NCBI GenBank assembly: GCA_001566295.1
Contig: KQ964245.1
Location: 3,043,524-3,107,523 of the forward strand
DNA: 64,000 bases
Direction of reading: 5' to 3'
From: Microdochium bolleyi
Taxonomy: Eukaryota; Ascomycota; Sordariomycetes; Xylariales; Microdochiaceae
Shown here: piece after piece, positions 43,354 to 53,676 of the stretch
Position numbering within the stretch: the stretch's first letter is position 1
Layout: each line of letters starts with the position of its first letter
The notes under the pieces: model-generated
Databases searched by the model: none
Seen by the model: only the letters and a program-made list of their open reading frames with translations
What the model was told of the DNA's origin: nothing
Position numbers and translations under genes: made by a program

Positions 43354-44037
43354 ATGGTCTCCATCAAATCCCTCTTCCTTGCCCTCGCGGCTACATCTGC
43401 CATGGCGGCACCCACTCCTGGGGCCCCCGAGGCCGCCGCGGGCACTATCGTCGACACCTCGCCCGCCGGCAACGACACGGGCGCGAGCATCATGGCCGGC
43501 CCGAACTGGTACTCTGGCCCTTGGTGGAACTTCCCCGGCAAGGACACCTGGCTGTCGTGGAACGAACTCTGGCAGCGCAACGATGACAACATGGTTTACG
43601 CCGGGTCGACCTGGGACGACGTTGGTCGGCTCAACGTCGCGATCTGGAACATCGCCAACGAGTACGGGATCGACCCGCGCGTCCTGCTCGTTATGGTAAT
43701 GCAGGAGAGTTCCGGTTACGTCGGTGTGCGCACTACGTACTCGTGGCAGGGCATCGCGACGGCGGGCGTGCTGCAGTGCATGAACTGCCCTGGGTACCCG
43801 GGCCGCAACAACCTGAGCCAGGACGAGATCAACGGAATGATCCGCGGCGGCGCAGCCCATTTCAGGGCTGACCTGGACCAGGTTGGCGGAAACGGATGGG
43901 AGCCAAGCAGTGTGTACCCGGCGCTGCGGAGGTACAACTCGGGCGTTGTGGACCACAACGACCTGTCGAACGGACTCGGCGCGACTACCGATTATGTCTC
44001 CGACATCGTCCAGAGGCTGGGCGGCTGGACGTACTAG
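43354..44037 (+). CDS. Secreted lysozyme-like / lytic-transglycosylase-fold protein
   Basis: Single exon, 227 residues. A signal peptide (MVSIKSLFLALAATSAMA) with cleavage before APTPG, then a short linker to about residue 45. The core resembles the SLT/goose-lysozyme fold: helix NVAIWNIANEYGIDPRVLLVMVMQESSG, where the Glu of MQESSG sits at the catalytic position, followed by a GIATAGVLQC segment and ALRRYNSG (compare xxLxxYNxG). Two Cys in CMNC may form a disulphide. Related proteins in bacteria cleave peptidoglycan. In a fungus this would act outside the cell, perhaps against bacteria. The activity is inferred from fold motifs only. Confidence 0.75.
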   Translation: MVSIKSLFLALAATSAMAAPTPGAPEAAAGTIVDTSPAGNDTGASIMAGPNWYSGPWWNFPGKDTWLSWNELWQRNDDNMVYAGSTWDDVGRLNVAIWNIANEYGIDPRVLLVMVMQESSGYVGVRTTYSWQGIATAGVLQCMNCPGYPGRNNLSQDEINGMIRGGAAHFRADLDQVGGNGWEPSSVYPALRRYNSGVVDHNDLSNGLGATTDYVSDIVQRLGGWTY

Positions 44038-44640
44038 AGATGTAGTCCTGGGTTGAATCTTGGGGAAACACTCGATGATGGGAGACGCATGTTCGTTCGA
44101 GTCTTTGTCTCGTTGACCAAATTCTTTTTTTCTTCTTTTTATTCTCTGTTCCTTCTACCTTTTCACTTGACGGTTCCTTATTTTGCTACGACTCACGCAT
44201 GCCTCTTTTCCTCATGCTTACTTTTCCCCACGATTACATCAAAAGAGAGAAATGAAGAACAAATTGTTTCCAGCCCCTGGCGCCTACTGAGCTGTAGTAC
44301 ATTGCTGCCCTGTGACTGGTCTTGATGGGGAATTAATTCGGACTTGAATCATGCCCAACTTGCCAAACTCAGATCTTTCAGCGGAGATGTAAGACAGTGC
44401 AGGACCGAGCAAAATAATCAGAAGCGGTATCATGGTCATGTCAACCCAGTGGGCTTATCATCCGGAGCCCCGGACCCACCCCTGCACCTCGCCGATAGCC
44501 GGAGTGGGGGAGCCGGGCCTGCCTCACGATCGGCGCCCTGATGCACCGAGAAGGGCAGCTGCGACACAATCGCTCTTGCCCGTCTCCTTGGCACCTCAAT
44601 TCCTCCAATGTGATACAACGTCAACTCAGACCCTTTCGAG
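44038..44640. other. Intergenic, pyrimidine-rich tract
   Basis: 3' region of the lysozyme-like gene with a T/C-rich stretch near 44120-44165, then the upstream region of the glycosylasparaginase gene. No gene supported. Confidence 0.5.
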
Positions 44641-45882
44641 ATGGGCACCCCAAGCCCTGCTCCCGGCAGACCACCTCGTCCAGGTGCCTTCTCCTCCTCT
44701 TCTGTCTGGCTCCGAGCTCTCTTCGCGCTGTCAGTCGTCAGCCTCATCTTCGCCATGCTCTCAACACGAGGTCTCAACCCATCGCATCTGCTGCTCTGGC
44801 TCTCCTCAGGCCTGGCAGCAGCCAGTGCCCACCCGCCGCTCGCACAAGCAGCTGCCGTAGGCGGACGTGACGCCTCCTACCCAGTCCTCCCCTTCGTCAT
44901 CAACACCTGGGGCGGCCCCTTCACCGCCGCGACAGACGCCGCCTTCCTCGCCCTCCAGTCCAAGCCCAACACCACCTCGGCCCTTGACGCCGTCGAGCTC
45001 GGCTGCGCGACATGCGAGGCCAACCAGTGCGACGGCACCGTCGGCTTCGGGGGCTCCCCCGGCGAGAACTGCGAGACCACCCTCGACGCCATGATCATGG
45101 ACGGCACGACCATGAAGGCCGGAGCCGTCGCGGGTCTGCGCCGGATCAAGAATGCCATCGGCGTCGCGCGGCACGTGCTCGAGCACACGACACACACGAT
45201 GCTCTCAGGGGACCTGGCCACCGAGTTTGCCGTCTCAAGCGGGTTCGTCGCGGAGGATCTGAGCACCGACGCATCGCGCGAGAGATGCCAGGCGTGGAAG
45301 GACGGCGGTTGTCAACCCAACTACCGTCTGAACGTGACGCCCAACTCGACGGCTTCTTGCGGCCCGTATGCACCCGTTGGACTTGACGCGATGAGCCCCG
45401 AGCATGCCGCTTTGATTGAGGCTCGCGACGCTCAGGCGAGCCATGACACGATATCGATGATCGCTATTGATTCCAGAGGCACCATGGCGGCAGGAACCTC
45501 CACAAACGGCGCGAGCTTCAAGGTTCCCGGGCGCGTTGGTGACGGCCCAATTGTCGGAAGCGGAAGCTACGTCGACGGCGATGTCGGTGGGTGCGGTTCT
45601 ACAGGGGACGGAGACATAATGATGCGCTTCCTGGTGTGTTACCAGGCCGTCGAGAATCTGCGCAACGGCATGACGCCGAAGGGGGCGGCCGAGAATGCGG
45701 TGCAACGAATGCTGCGCAAGTACCCAAAAGCGTCGAGCGGCTTGGTTGTGGTCAACAACAAGGGTGAGCACGGCGGTGCGGGTTCGGGCTGGACCTTCAC
45801 GTACGCTTACAGAGGAGGCGGGATGAATGAGACTGTGGTGGTCAGCGTGCCACCAGTCGGTAATGAGCAGACCGAATTGTAA
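44641..45882 (+). CDS. N4-(beta-N-acetylglucosaminyl)-L-asparaginase (glycosylasparaginase)
   Basis: Ntn-hydrolase that cleaves the GlcNAc-Asn bond of N-glycoproteins, normally in the vacuole/lysosome. Single exon, 413 residues. VINTWGGPFTAATDAAF starts the catalytic region, followed by ALDAVELGCATCEANQCDG and VGFGGSPGE. The autocleavage site is HDTIS with Thr270 as the new N-terminal nucleophile. GRVGDGPIVGSGSYVD and GCGSTGDGD form the substrate pocket. All family landmarks are present, so it should be active. Two hydrophobic stretches precede the domain (WLRALFALSVVSLIFAML and HLLLWLSSGLAAASA). Starting at the Met at 44755 would leave a single, simpler signal peptide, so the start is uncertain. 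Confidence 0.92.
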   Translation: MGTPSPAPGRPPRPGAFSSSSVWLRALFALSVVSLIFAMLSTRGLNPSHLLLWLSSGLAAASAHPPLAQAAAVGGRDASYPVLPFVINTWGGPFTAATDAAFLALQSKPNTTSALDAVELGCATCEANQCDGTVGFGGSPGENCETTLDAMIMDGTTMKAGAVAGLRRIKNAIGVARHVLEHTTHTMLSGDLATEFAVSSGFVAEDLSTDASRERCQAWKDGGCQPNYRLNVTPNSTASCGPYAPVGLDAMSPEHAALIEARDAQASHDTISMIAIDSRGTMAAGTSTNGASFKVPGRVGDGPIVGSGSYVDGDVGGCGSTGDGDIMMRFLVCYQAVENLRNGMTPKGAAENAVQRMLRKYPKASSGLVVVNNKGEHGGAGSGWTFTYAYRGGGMNETVVVSVPPVGNEQTEL

Positions 45883-46293
45883 GTTGAACGTAGTTCTTGA
45901 CTGACGGCTCCTGGTGGAGGGCATTGATCCACCACGAAAGATATTATAGCTGTGTTGCCGGAAATACCGGCCAGGATCTCAGAGCGAGCCTGCTCTGCTG
46001 CTTTTCGGAAGACGGATTACCCGGTCTCTGGAGTTTAGATCATCAGTTCTAGCCAGTCTAATCTTCACACTCTAGTATAGAGAACCAACATTATGCCCGG
46101 TTGTTGCCTTGAAACATGTGCCTCAGACACCGTGCCACTGATTGAGCAAATCCGGAGGATTAATCAGGTACTCTTCACCAAAGCTTTACAACAGTTGTTG
46201 CGCAGAGGGCCTGGCCTTTTCCTCCCTGAGGTTCCCTTCCGCGTATGCATTCTCTTTCCCAAATCTCAATCTGCCACAGCCACCATTCTCTCG

Positions 46294-46334
<41 letters not shown>

Positions 46335-46421
46335 ACTACCACAGTTCGATCAACGCAACAGGCTTCACAGCGTCAACCACAACGAACCAGTTATCTCGCA
46401 GGTTCGACAAGTACCACAGCA
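45883..46421. other. Intergenic with TC/AC compound microsatellite
   Basis: Upstream region of the next gene. Its likely leader contains the compound repeat at 46293-46336. Nothing else is seen. Confidence 0.5.
46293..46336 (+). repeat. Compound (TC)n(AC)13 microsatellite
   Basis: About 17 bases of CT/TC repeat run directly into 13 AC units, ending 85 bases before the ATG at 46422, so probably within the 5' leader. Confidence 0.9.
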
Positions 46422-47128
46422 ATGGCTCCCAAAGCGTCCAGTGCCACCACCGCTCGCGACCTCGAGCTCCTCGTTCTCGCATGGCAGAGCTTGAAGACTG
46501 CTCCGCGTAAGTCTTGTCGTGCCTGATTTTGTTCCTTCCCCTGTTACATCGTCACATTTGCCGCCATACCCTCTTCATCCTTCAGTTTGACTAAGCCAAT
46601 ATCTCCTTTCCTCACCAGCATCTGAACCCCACAGTCATCCTCGCCTCCCATTACCCATTCGCCCCGCTCCCTCTTATTGCACCTCAACCCCCACCAATCC
46701 CTCTCCAGCATCCAGAAGACTCACAACCCTCTCACCAAGCAGAAGTCGACTACGACCTCTTCGCCCAAAAGGCCGGCTACAAGAACGCGGCGACCGCGGC
46801 CACGCAGTTCCACACGCTCAAGAAGAAGGTCTTCGCCCTCGCCCTCGCCGCCGACGGCAGCAGCACCGACAAAAACAACAACAACACCGCCTCGGCGCCA
46901 TCCACCCCAAAGAGCGCCACCCCGCGCAAGCGCGCGGCCGCCAAGGCTGCCACCATGATGGGCGACGACGTCGCCGCCGACAGCACTCCGACCAAGAAGC
47001 CCCGCGCCAAGAAGCAGGAGGAAAAGAAGAAGGTCAAGACCGAGATGACCGATGGTGAGGAAGATGTTGGTGATGCCGAGGGTGGTGAGGTTGTAAAGGG
47101 CCTTGCACCAAACGAAGGCGAGTGCTGA
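46422..47128 (+). CDS. Small basic nuclear-type protein, paralog of 63474-63977
   Basis: Two exons: 46422-46506 and 46743-47128, with a 236-base GTAAGT...CAG intron. Protein 156 residues. The N-terminal region DLELLVLAWQSLKTAPQVDYDLFAQKAGYKNAATAATQFHTLKKK is a short helical, Myb/SANT-like module seen in many fungal proteins. A long Lys/Ala/Thr-rich tail follows with ATPRKRAAAKAA and KKPRAKKQEEKKKVK patches, then an acidic end. This looks like a histone-H1-like or chromatin-associated protein; no function is established. The intron was chosen because the splice makes CAA-GTC-GAC-TAC, matching the paralog's KVDWQAL. The intron could hold a further small exon. Confidence 0.75.
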
Positions 47129-47859
47129 ACGCCTCGGGATCACAGGTCACGACTGCAAGCCTGGCTCGGCTAGAAATCAAGGCACGAAGACACAGACACA
47201 CGAGAACAGGATCACAGCCATGAGAGCTTGGTGTGGCGAAGAGTTGAATAGGGCTACCTTCCTATCTATCCGCGTCTATCTGGACTCATATGGTGGTTTT
47301 TGATGACACTCAAAGCAACGAGTAGTTGGTTACATCTCTGGTTTCCGTGCAAACTGCATTCGCAAATCCCCAGAATGTTAACCGGAAGGACATTGCCACT
47401 GTGCAAAAGGTGGAGAAGAATAATTCGCTGCAATTTCTCTGGGTTACCTCTTTCTCAAAGCCCCGCGCGCAAAAATCCACGATTCCGAGACCAGATGACG
47501 GGGAAGGCACACGCTCGAAATCCTTCTGAGCCAACCCTCCGACTTCGAGGAAGACTCGAGCATATGCTCTAGACAGGGAGCTACCTAGACACAGCTAGAA
47601 TAGGGAAGGACTGGCTGGTTAAATTATTACTGCTCAGCCATCTCAGTTCTCGGCAATCACAATTTTCGGGGCCGGGAAGAGCCAGCATTGAATGGCTCAT
47701 CCACGTGAAGTCTCGATTTTGCAGAGGTCTGGAAAGACCCAGGGACTTCGAATGATTCAAATTCTGTGATGGCGAATCTGAGAGAAATGCTAGACATGTT
47801 GCTACTAAAATTAAACCTGCAAGACTCATGACGCTACTACGTCTCCCAGAACGTGCCCC
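47129..47859. other. Intergenic, convergent 3' regions
   Basis: 0.7 kb between the convergent nuclear-type gene and the monooxygenase gene. No gene or repeat supported. Confidence 0.5.
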
Positions 47860-49455
47860 TCAACCCATCAAGTGCAGCCCGTCCGTCACATTCCCGTACT
47901 GCGCATGCCACCAGTCCTTGACCGGATTCGTCTTGGGCCTCCAGGGCCCCTGCCTCGAGTATTTCGGGAACCGGTCGGCTGCTCCGCCTGCCTGCACGTA
48001 TGTCGACGAGAGCTGCCACATTGTAATCGGCTCGCCGAGGTCCTGGGCCTTGGACGCGCGCGGACACGCACCCTCGGCGCCCCGGCTCGCGAGGTACTTG
48101 CGCACGCGCACCATAATCCTCGCCGAGTCATCGGCGCCGAGCGTCCACGAGGCGTTCGTGTAGCCAAACATCATGAAGAAGCAGGGCACGTCTTGGATCA
48201 TGCAGCCGTTCCACACGAACCTGCGGGACCAGTCGACCTTGTCGCCGTCGACGCGCACGTCGACGAAGCCGCCAAAGTTCATGTTGAGCCCCGTCGCGGC
48301 GACGATGACGTCGGCCTCGAGGTGCTGTGGCTTCGTGTCGTCGACGCCGGCGCTGCCTTCCTCGAGGGCGATGCCGGTCTCGGTGACGGTCTTGATGACC
48401 CCCGTGACGACGTCCGCCTTGTCGGGGTTCTGCAAGCACTGGTAGAAGTCGCCGTCGGGTGCCATGCACATCCGCTGCTTCCAGGGATCGTAGCGTGGGT
48501 TGAAGTGAGGGTCCCAGTTCACCCGCTTCGGCAGCCGCTTCCTGGCAAGGCCAATGACGAAGCGCCGCGCTTGTTGCGGGTAGTAGTGGCAGAAGAGCAC
48601 AGCGAGGAATGGACTGGTCAGGGTACACTAGTTAGCTGTAGTTCACCTACTCTGATGAAAGTACTGCCAAGATTCAACTCACACTATACGGTGGAACATG
48701 CGCTCCCAGGTCGTGACAAAGCGCAGGGGCAGGAACTTGCGGACCCAGAAGGGCGCGCGATCGTTGTTGGCCATGGCCATGATGTAGGAGGGACTGCGCT
48801 GGAGCATGGTGACCTTGCTGGCGCCGCCCTTGACCATGGCAGGCAGGATGGTGACGGCGGCGGCGCCGCTGCCAATGAGGATGACTTTCTTGTCCGTGTA
48901 GTCGTAGTCCTTGGGCCAGAACTGGGCGTGGATGACCTTGCCCTTGAAGTTGTCGATGCCCGGGATGACGGAGTCTAGGGGCTTATAGTAGTTGTAGTAG
49001 CCGGTGCCGAGCACCAGGAACTTGCCGACAAACTTGGTGTGCTTGCCGTTGTGGTCGACGACGACGGTCCAGCGGCGCTGGGTGGTGGACCAGTCTGCCG
49101 AGAGGACGCGGTGGCGGAAGCGGATGTGGCTGTCGATGCCGTACTTTGTGACGCACATATTCATGTACTTGAGGATAAGGCCTGCCTCTGCGACGGGGTT
49201 CTCGTAGGGCCAGGGCTCCCAGGCGAAGCCAAAGGTGTGGAGGTCCGAGTCTGACCTGATGCCGGGGTATTTCCAGAAGTCCCAGGTGCCGCCGAGGGCG
49301 TCGCGGGACTCGAGGATGGCATAGTCGGCGGAGGGCAGGCCTTCCTGGAGGCGGTAGGCGGTGTTGATGCCGGAGATGCCGGCACCGATGATGAGTGTGT
49401 CGAGGTGCTGGGTGGGCATCTCGACGGCCGAGGAGGCTGTGGTGGCCATGACCAT
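47860..49455 (-). CDS. Flavin-dependent monooxygenase with Baeyer-Villiger fingerprint
   Basis: Class B flavin monooxygenase, 508 residues. Two exons: 49455-48683 and 48613-47860. The intron is GTGAGT...CAG, 69 bases, with a CTAAC branch site. Motifs: FAD-binding GAGISG at 24-29, GGTWDFWKYPGIRSDSDLHTFGF, the Baeyer-Villiger fingerprint F-x-G-x3-H-x3-W-P at 170-181 (FKGKVIHAQFWP), a second Rossmann motif GSGAAA at 195-200 for NADPH, and ATGLNMNFGG. No signal peptide. The start is the Met at 49455, or the one two codons later. Such enzymes oxygenate ketones, amines or sulphur compounds, sometimes in polyketide pathways; the type III PKS gene lies 4 kb away. Confidence 0.91.
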
Positions 49456-52008
49456 CGGAAGTTTGTGAGGATGAGCAGAGGAGGAGGAGGAAGAGCTGTA
49501 TCCGTGATGAGGGGGGAGGGGATGAGGGATCTGCCAGGTATGGGCGCGTGCTACTTTTAGTAGCGTACGTGAGAGGTCCCTTCCTGTCTTGGCTGGTGTC
49601 TCATCGGCCAGCCGCATCAGTCGACAGCGGGTGTGCAGCTGCACCTCGCTACCCCAACTGTGTGTAAGTGGAGTGCCCCCGGGCGCCTGCCGTGCCAAGT
49701 GACGTCCTCGCCACAAAGAGCACCTGGGAAGGGCCGTCCCTCCCCGCAATCACTAATCCCTAGCGCCGGCACCTCGCACCCTCCGAGCACCCGACTTGCG
49801 CGGATCCCCCGCTGTGCTGCTCCAGGGTGCTGCTCCAGGATGCTGCCGTGGAAGCGTTCCGCGGTGGCCGGCTCACAGCCCATGGTTGCAGACGGACGAC
49901 AGAGGCTCCCCCAGGTTGCACTCCGGCAATGCAACGGCACGCTGGGCACCCGAGGGCAGTCATCCGAGACTCGGCATGTCCGCGCTGATAGGCTATCTCG
50001 ATGCCCGCCCCTTGACGGCTGAAAGTGGCATTCGCGAACGTCCAGGATATGTCTGTCCACTTGCCAATATCTTCACCCGCCTGAGAGCTGACAAACAGAG
50101 TGCTGATGCTGCAGCCTCTAATTAGCGAAGTGTGTGGGAACCTGCCGAGGCTCCTCCTCCCCCGCACTGTAGCCTATTGTAGCGTATCCACCTTTCAGCG
50201 GAGATTCCCGCCCTTGCCTCTCTCCTACATCTTCGCTCCCCGTCCAGCCGCCTCAGCTCCGATCCTTGATGGGAACCTCTCCACGGCCCAGGAGTAAGAC
50301 GAAGCCAAAAGCCATCTCGAAAGCGACACTGCCACAGGTCGCAGTAGGCAGCAGGCTGTACAGACCCCCAGTACGGTGCATGCAGCAGTGCTGGGCGACC
50401 TTCTTCCCCAGCTGCGACGCACACTGCAACCTCCAAGTGGATAAAGTCATCATCACGCGCTGTATCTCCACAAGAACGCCAGACTACGCACAGCTGTTTC
50501 TCCACGCGGTCTCCGGAGATAAAAGAGCACCAAACTAGCATCTCAGGCAAACAACAGTCGGAAATGGTCATATCGGCATTAGCTCTTAGCCCGGCTCCAA
50601 ACTAGCTATCCGCTGAGCCCAACTCTCTCTCCCCCGCACGACGCTGCTTTTCCCCCCGGCGGGGGTTCGTGGGAACTAGAGGAACGGTCGACTGATCGAC
50701 CGGCTGATGATTAGCCCTCGCCACGCGTGCATGCGGGTACGCGAGCAGCACGAATACTTTGGGCAGCGTACAATAGCCGTGCTTACTCATGCCAAGCCCC
50801 TTGTTTTTTTTTCCCCCATTCGGACATCCCGCGCCACACAGAGCGCACGCTTTCACCCTCCGCGGCCTGCGGGACTGGCAGGGATACGAAGACTAGGCAG
50901 CTCCAGCAGCATGGGACCCGACGAAGTCGGGCCCTGCTTCGTCTTTTATAGTTTAACCCTCGTCATGGAACACACCTTGTAAGCCGGTCAACGGGGCACG
51001 ATAAGGCGCGGGCGGGTATATTCCCTCTTCTCGCGCTCCGCGGAAGACGGCACATGTTTTCTTTGGTGTGCCTTGCCTGCGCCGGCTGACCGCCGCACCG
51101 CGAGGGACCCGCGGGGCGGGCTTTCGCCGAATATCATGCCGTGCCGCGTTTCCCCTGGAAGGATTGTAGCGGTTACTTTTTGCTCTCTTGCCGCTCGATA
51201 GGAACCCTCAAAACAGCCCGTTTCGTTTCGGGGAGATGTTTGCGAAATGAAGACCACACAGTAAGCCGAGATGGAGAAATCCCGAGGGATTTTTCATTAT
51301 TGAATTTTTCGTTCACCGTCTCTGCTGCTGCTCTCATTGATCACTTGTGACGTTTACTACAAGCGACTGTTCTGACGCTCTGGGGAGCTTGTTTTGGGTA
51401 ATTTCAATCGTGTTACCTGATTCGGCGGTACTAGGGGAGCACAGGTGCGTACTTTACCTGCTCAATGTCACCTTACTTCTGACTACCCCAAGATCTCAAA
51501 CTGATGGACTGCCATGTAAGGTCTATCTACCAAAAGCATGCCTTACCTTGGCGACACGAGCCCTCCTGCACTCCTGACGCAGAAGAGAACTATCTCAGCC
51601 AGCCCAAATTATGTCTCAATTTGACTGACCTAAGAAGCTGGTGTGGAAGCAACAATGTATCATTCTTCAAAGCTGTATGTCTGAGCAGCTGGGCAGGCCC
51701 AGCTGCAAGTTGAGTCCACTCCTGCTTCACTCCGGACGCGTTCTCAACGAGACCTCCGGCAAAGCCAGCGCGTGTAAATGAAACAAAATAATGAACCACA
51801 AACGACGGCGAGATCAAAAGTGAGATTCTTCCAACCTGCTCCCGATATGCAAATCATTGGTGTTGACCTCCTCCGGCTTTCTATTCCCCTCCTTGTCTCG
51901 GCGCGGACACTTCAACGCGAACCATCCCTCCTCTTCCCAGACCTCCCTGTGCTGCCCATGACGCAACGAACCTCACGAGCTCGTCCCAACGCCCGACCAT
52001 ACATCATA
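49456..52008. other. Gene-poor region
   Basis: 2.55 kb with many 60-150 codon frames on both strands but no motif or sensible composition. The first part holds the monooxygenase promoter. A T-run and C-run lie near 50800-50817. No gene, tRNA or repeat family was recognised. Confidence 0.45.
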
Positions 52009-53106
52009 TTACCACACCCTCCGACTACCATCAACCTCTGACACATGCCCCTGCATATGGTATTGCGGCGGTGGCGGCGGGGTTGGCTGGTTCGGCGGCC
52101 ACTGCTGCTGCTGCTGGCCATTATACTGAGGCTGCTGATATCCCTGATGCTGAGGTGGGTACTGCTGGTGCTGCTGCTCCTGGGGCGGGTAATAAGGATA
52201 CGAGACGGCAGGCTGAGTGACCGCCCCGGGTGCAGCCGCAGCCGCAGTTGTCGTCATGGCCATGCCCGGCTTATTTCCCGGCTGCTGCGCCCCTGACGAC
52301 GACGTATCGTGGCGGCCATCACCGCCGCCACTGCTCAAGGAACTGTGGTCATTCCCACCGGTTGCGGCTGCACCATTGGCGCGCTTCTTCTTGCGCAGCT
52401 GTGCCCACAGCGTGATGCCGGCGATCAGCAGACTCGGGACGCCCACTCCCAGGGACGCAGCGAGCGCGATGATGTCGGACTGGCTGAGCCCGCTCTTGCC
52501 ACCACCACCACCCTCGCCTGCAGCAGCATCGCCAGTCGAGGTTGCCGAGGCGGCAGCGTTGGTCGGCCCCGAGCCGGTGACCGCGGCGCCACCAGTTGGA
52601 TTAGTCCCTGCCACGCCAGTGGTGGTCTTTGTGCTCGGCGTCCAGCTCGCTGGCCCGCCAGTGTCGATGTTTGCAGTGGAACAGTACCCATCGTATAGCC
52701 CAAGCATGGAGTCGAGCTCCTTCGTCCAACCGTCCCCTGCAACGCCCTTGCACCGACTGCTGATGCAAGCCGATAGATAGTTTGTGGCAGAACTCGCAAG
52801 GCCGGTGGCGCAGAAACACCCGTTGGTCGACGCGCACCCGCAGCCGAGACCCCAGCCAAGACCGTAGTAACCCGCGTTGACGCCGCACATCCACTGCCCG
52901 CCATACTGCAGGCAGTACTTTGCGCACTCACGAGCCGTCGAGTAGGCCATATTGGATTGGCCGACGGTCACAGGGGCGAGAGGCCCATTGGTGATGCTCG
53001 CTGCCAGGGCAGCCATCGGGAATTCGCCAGGAGATAGTGATAAGAGGAGGAATGTCGAGAGCAGCATGAGATGCCGTGGACGAGGGGCTGGAGCTTGCCT
53101 CGCCAT
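52009..53106 (-). CDS. Cys-rich single-pass surface protein with Gln/Pro-rich cytoplasmic tail
   Basis: Not assigned to a named family. Single exon, 365 residues. An N-terminal hydrophobic signal region (LMLLSTFLLLSLSPG) precedes an ectodomain with ten Cys between about residues 60 and 145. A Thr/Ser/Gly-rich stalk leads to one transmembrane helix (IIALAASLGVGVPSLLIAGITLW) and a basic stop-transfer KKKR. The 110-residue cytoplasmic tail is rich in Gln, Pro, Tyr and Gly (PYYPPQEQQHQQYPP). The plan resembles fungal wall-stress sensors of the WSC/Mid2 kind, but the Cys pattern does not clearly match the WSC domain. It is downstream of, and on the same strand as, the type III PKS gene. Confidence 0.72.
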   Translation of the reverse strand: MARQAPAPRPRHLMLLSTFLLLSLSPGEFPMAALAASITNGPLAPVTVGQSNMAYSTARECAKYCLQYGGQWMCGVNAGYYGLGWGLGCGCASTNGCFCATGLASSATNYLSACISSRCKGVAGDGWTKELDSMLGLYDGYCSTANIDTGGPASWTPSTKTTTGVAGTNPTGGAAVTGSGPTNAAASATSTGDAAAGEGGGGGKSGLSQSDIIALAASLGVGVPSLLIAGITLWAQLRKKKRANGAAATGGNDHSSLSSGGGDGRHDTSSSGAQQPGNKPGMAMTTTAAAAAPGAVTQPAVSYPYYPPQEQQHQQYPPQHQGYQQPQYNGQQQQQWPPNQPTPPPPPQYHMQGHVSEVDGSRRVW

Positions 53107-53676
53107 GGTTTATGTGGTGGGAGGGCTTGGTGCAGGTGGCGTGTTCAGCAGACAAAGTCAAGGTGATGCGTCGTTGGGTGAGAATTGAGTAAATCTGGGT
53201 ATAGCAACTGGTCGCGAAGGGTCAGGACCAGCGACGGGGAGATCAAATGCCTGTGAGTTGGTCTGAAGCACGAATTTTCATTCTTTATTCCACCGCCACG
53301 CCCTTTCTCCCGTCTTCTCCTCCCTCGAGGGTCTCACATGGTCGGGCTGGACACGACTTGTAAGAGGGCTGACTCTTGGCAAGCTGTAGGGCAGACGGGC
53401 TGATCGCCGTGCTGAGCCAATCACAGTCTTCACCGACGGCGACATGCGGTAGCTAAGCCTTTCTAGGGTATTTCCGGACTTTCGCAGGGACGGCAATCAC
53501 CCAGCCCACGATCTCGTGCAGGGATCTGGCCTGCGAGACACAGACGAGTCAAGAGGAGGAGCGGCACTAGATTGGTCGAAATACTGCCAGATGGCAGCAG
53601 ATAAACAGGGATCGAGGTCTGGACCCATGCAGGTCTATCTTCGACTTGGTCTCGACGTCGAAGCCCCCAACCTTTT
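53107..53676. other. Intergenic, nothing identified
   Basis: Region upstream of the surface-protein gene and downstream of the polyketide synthase gene. No gene supported. Confidence 0.5.

Noticed and set aside
47872..48978. 368-codon plus-strand frame opposite the monooxygenase gene
   Set aside because: Antisense shadow; the minus strand has FAD, NADPH and Baeyer-Villiger motifs.
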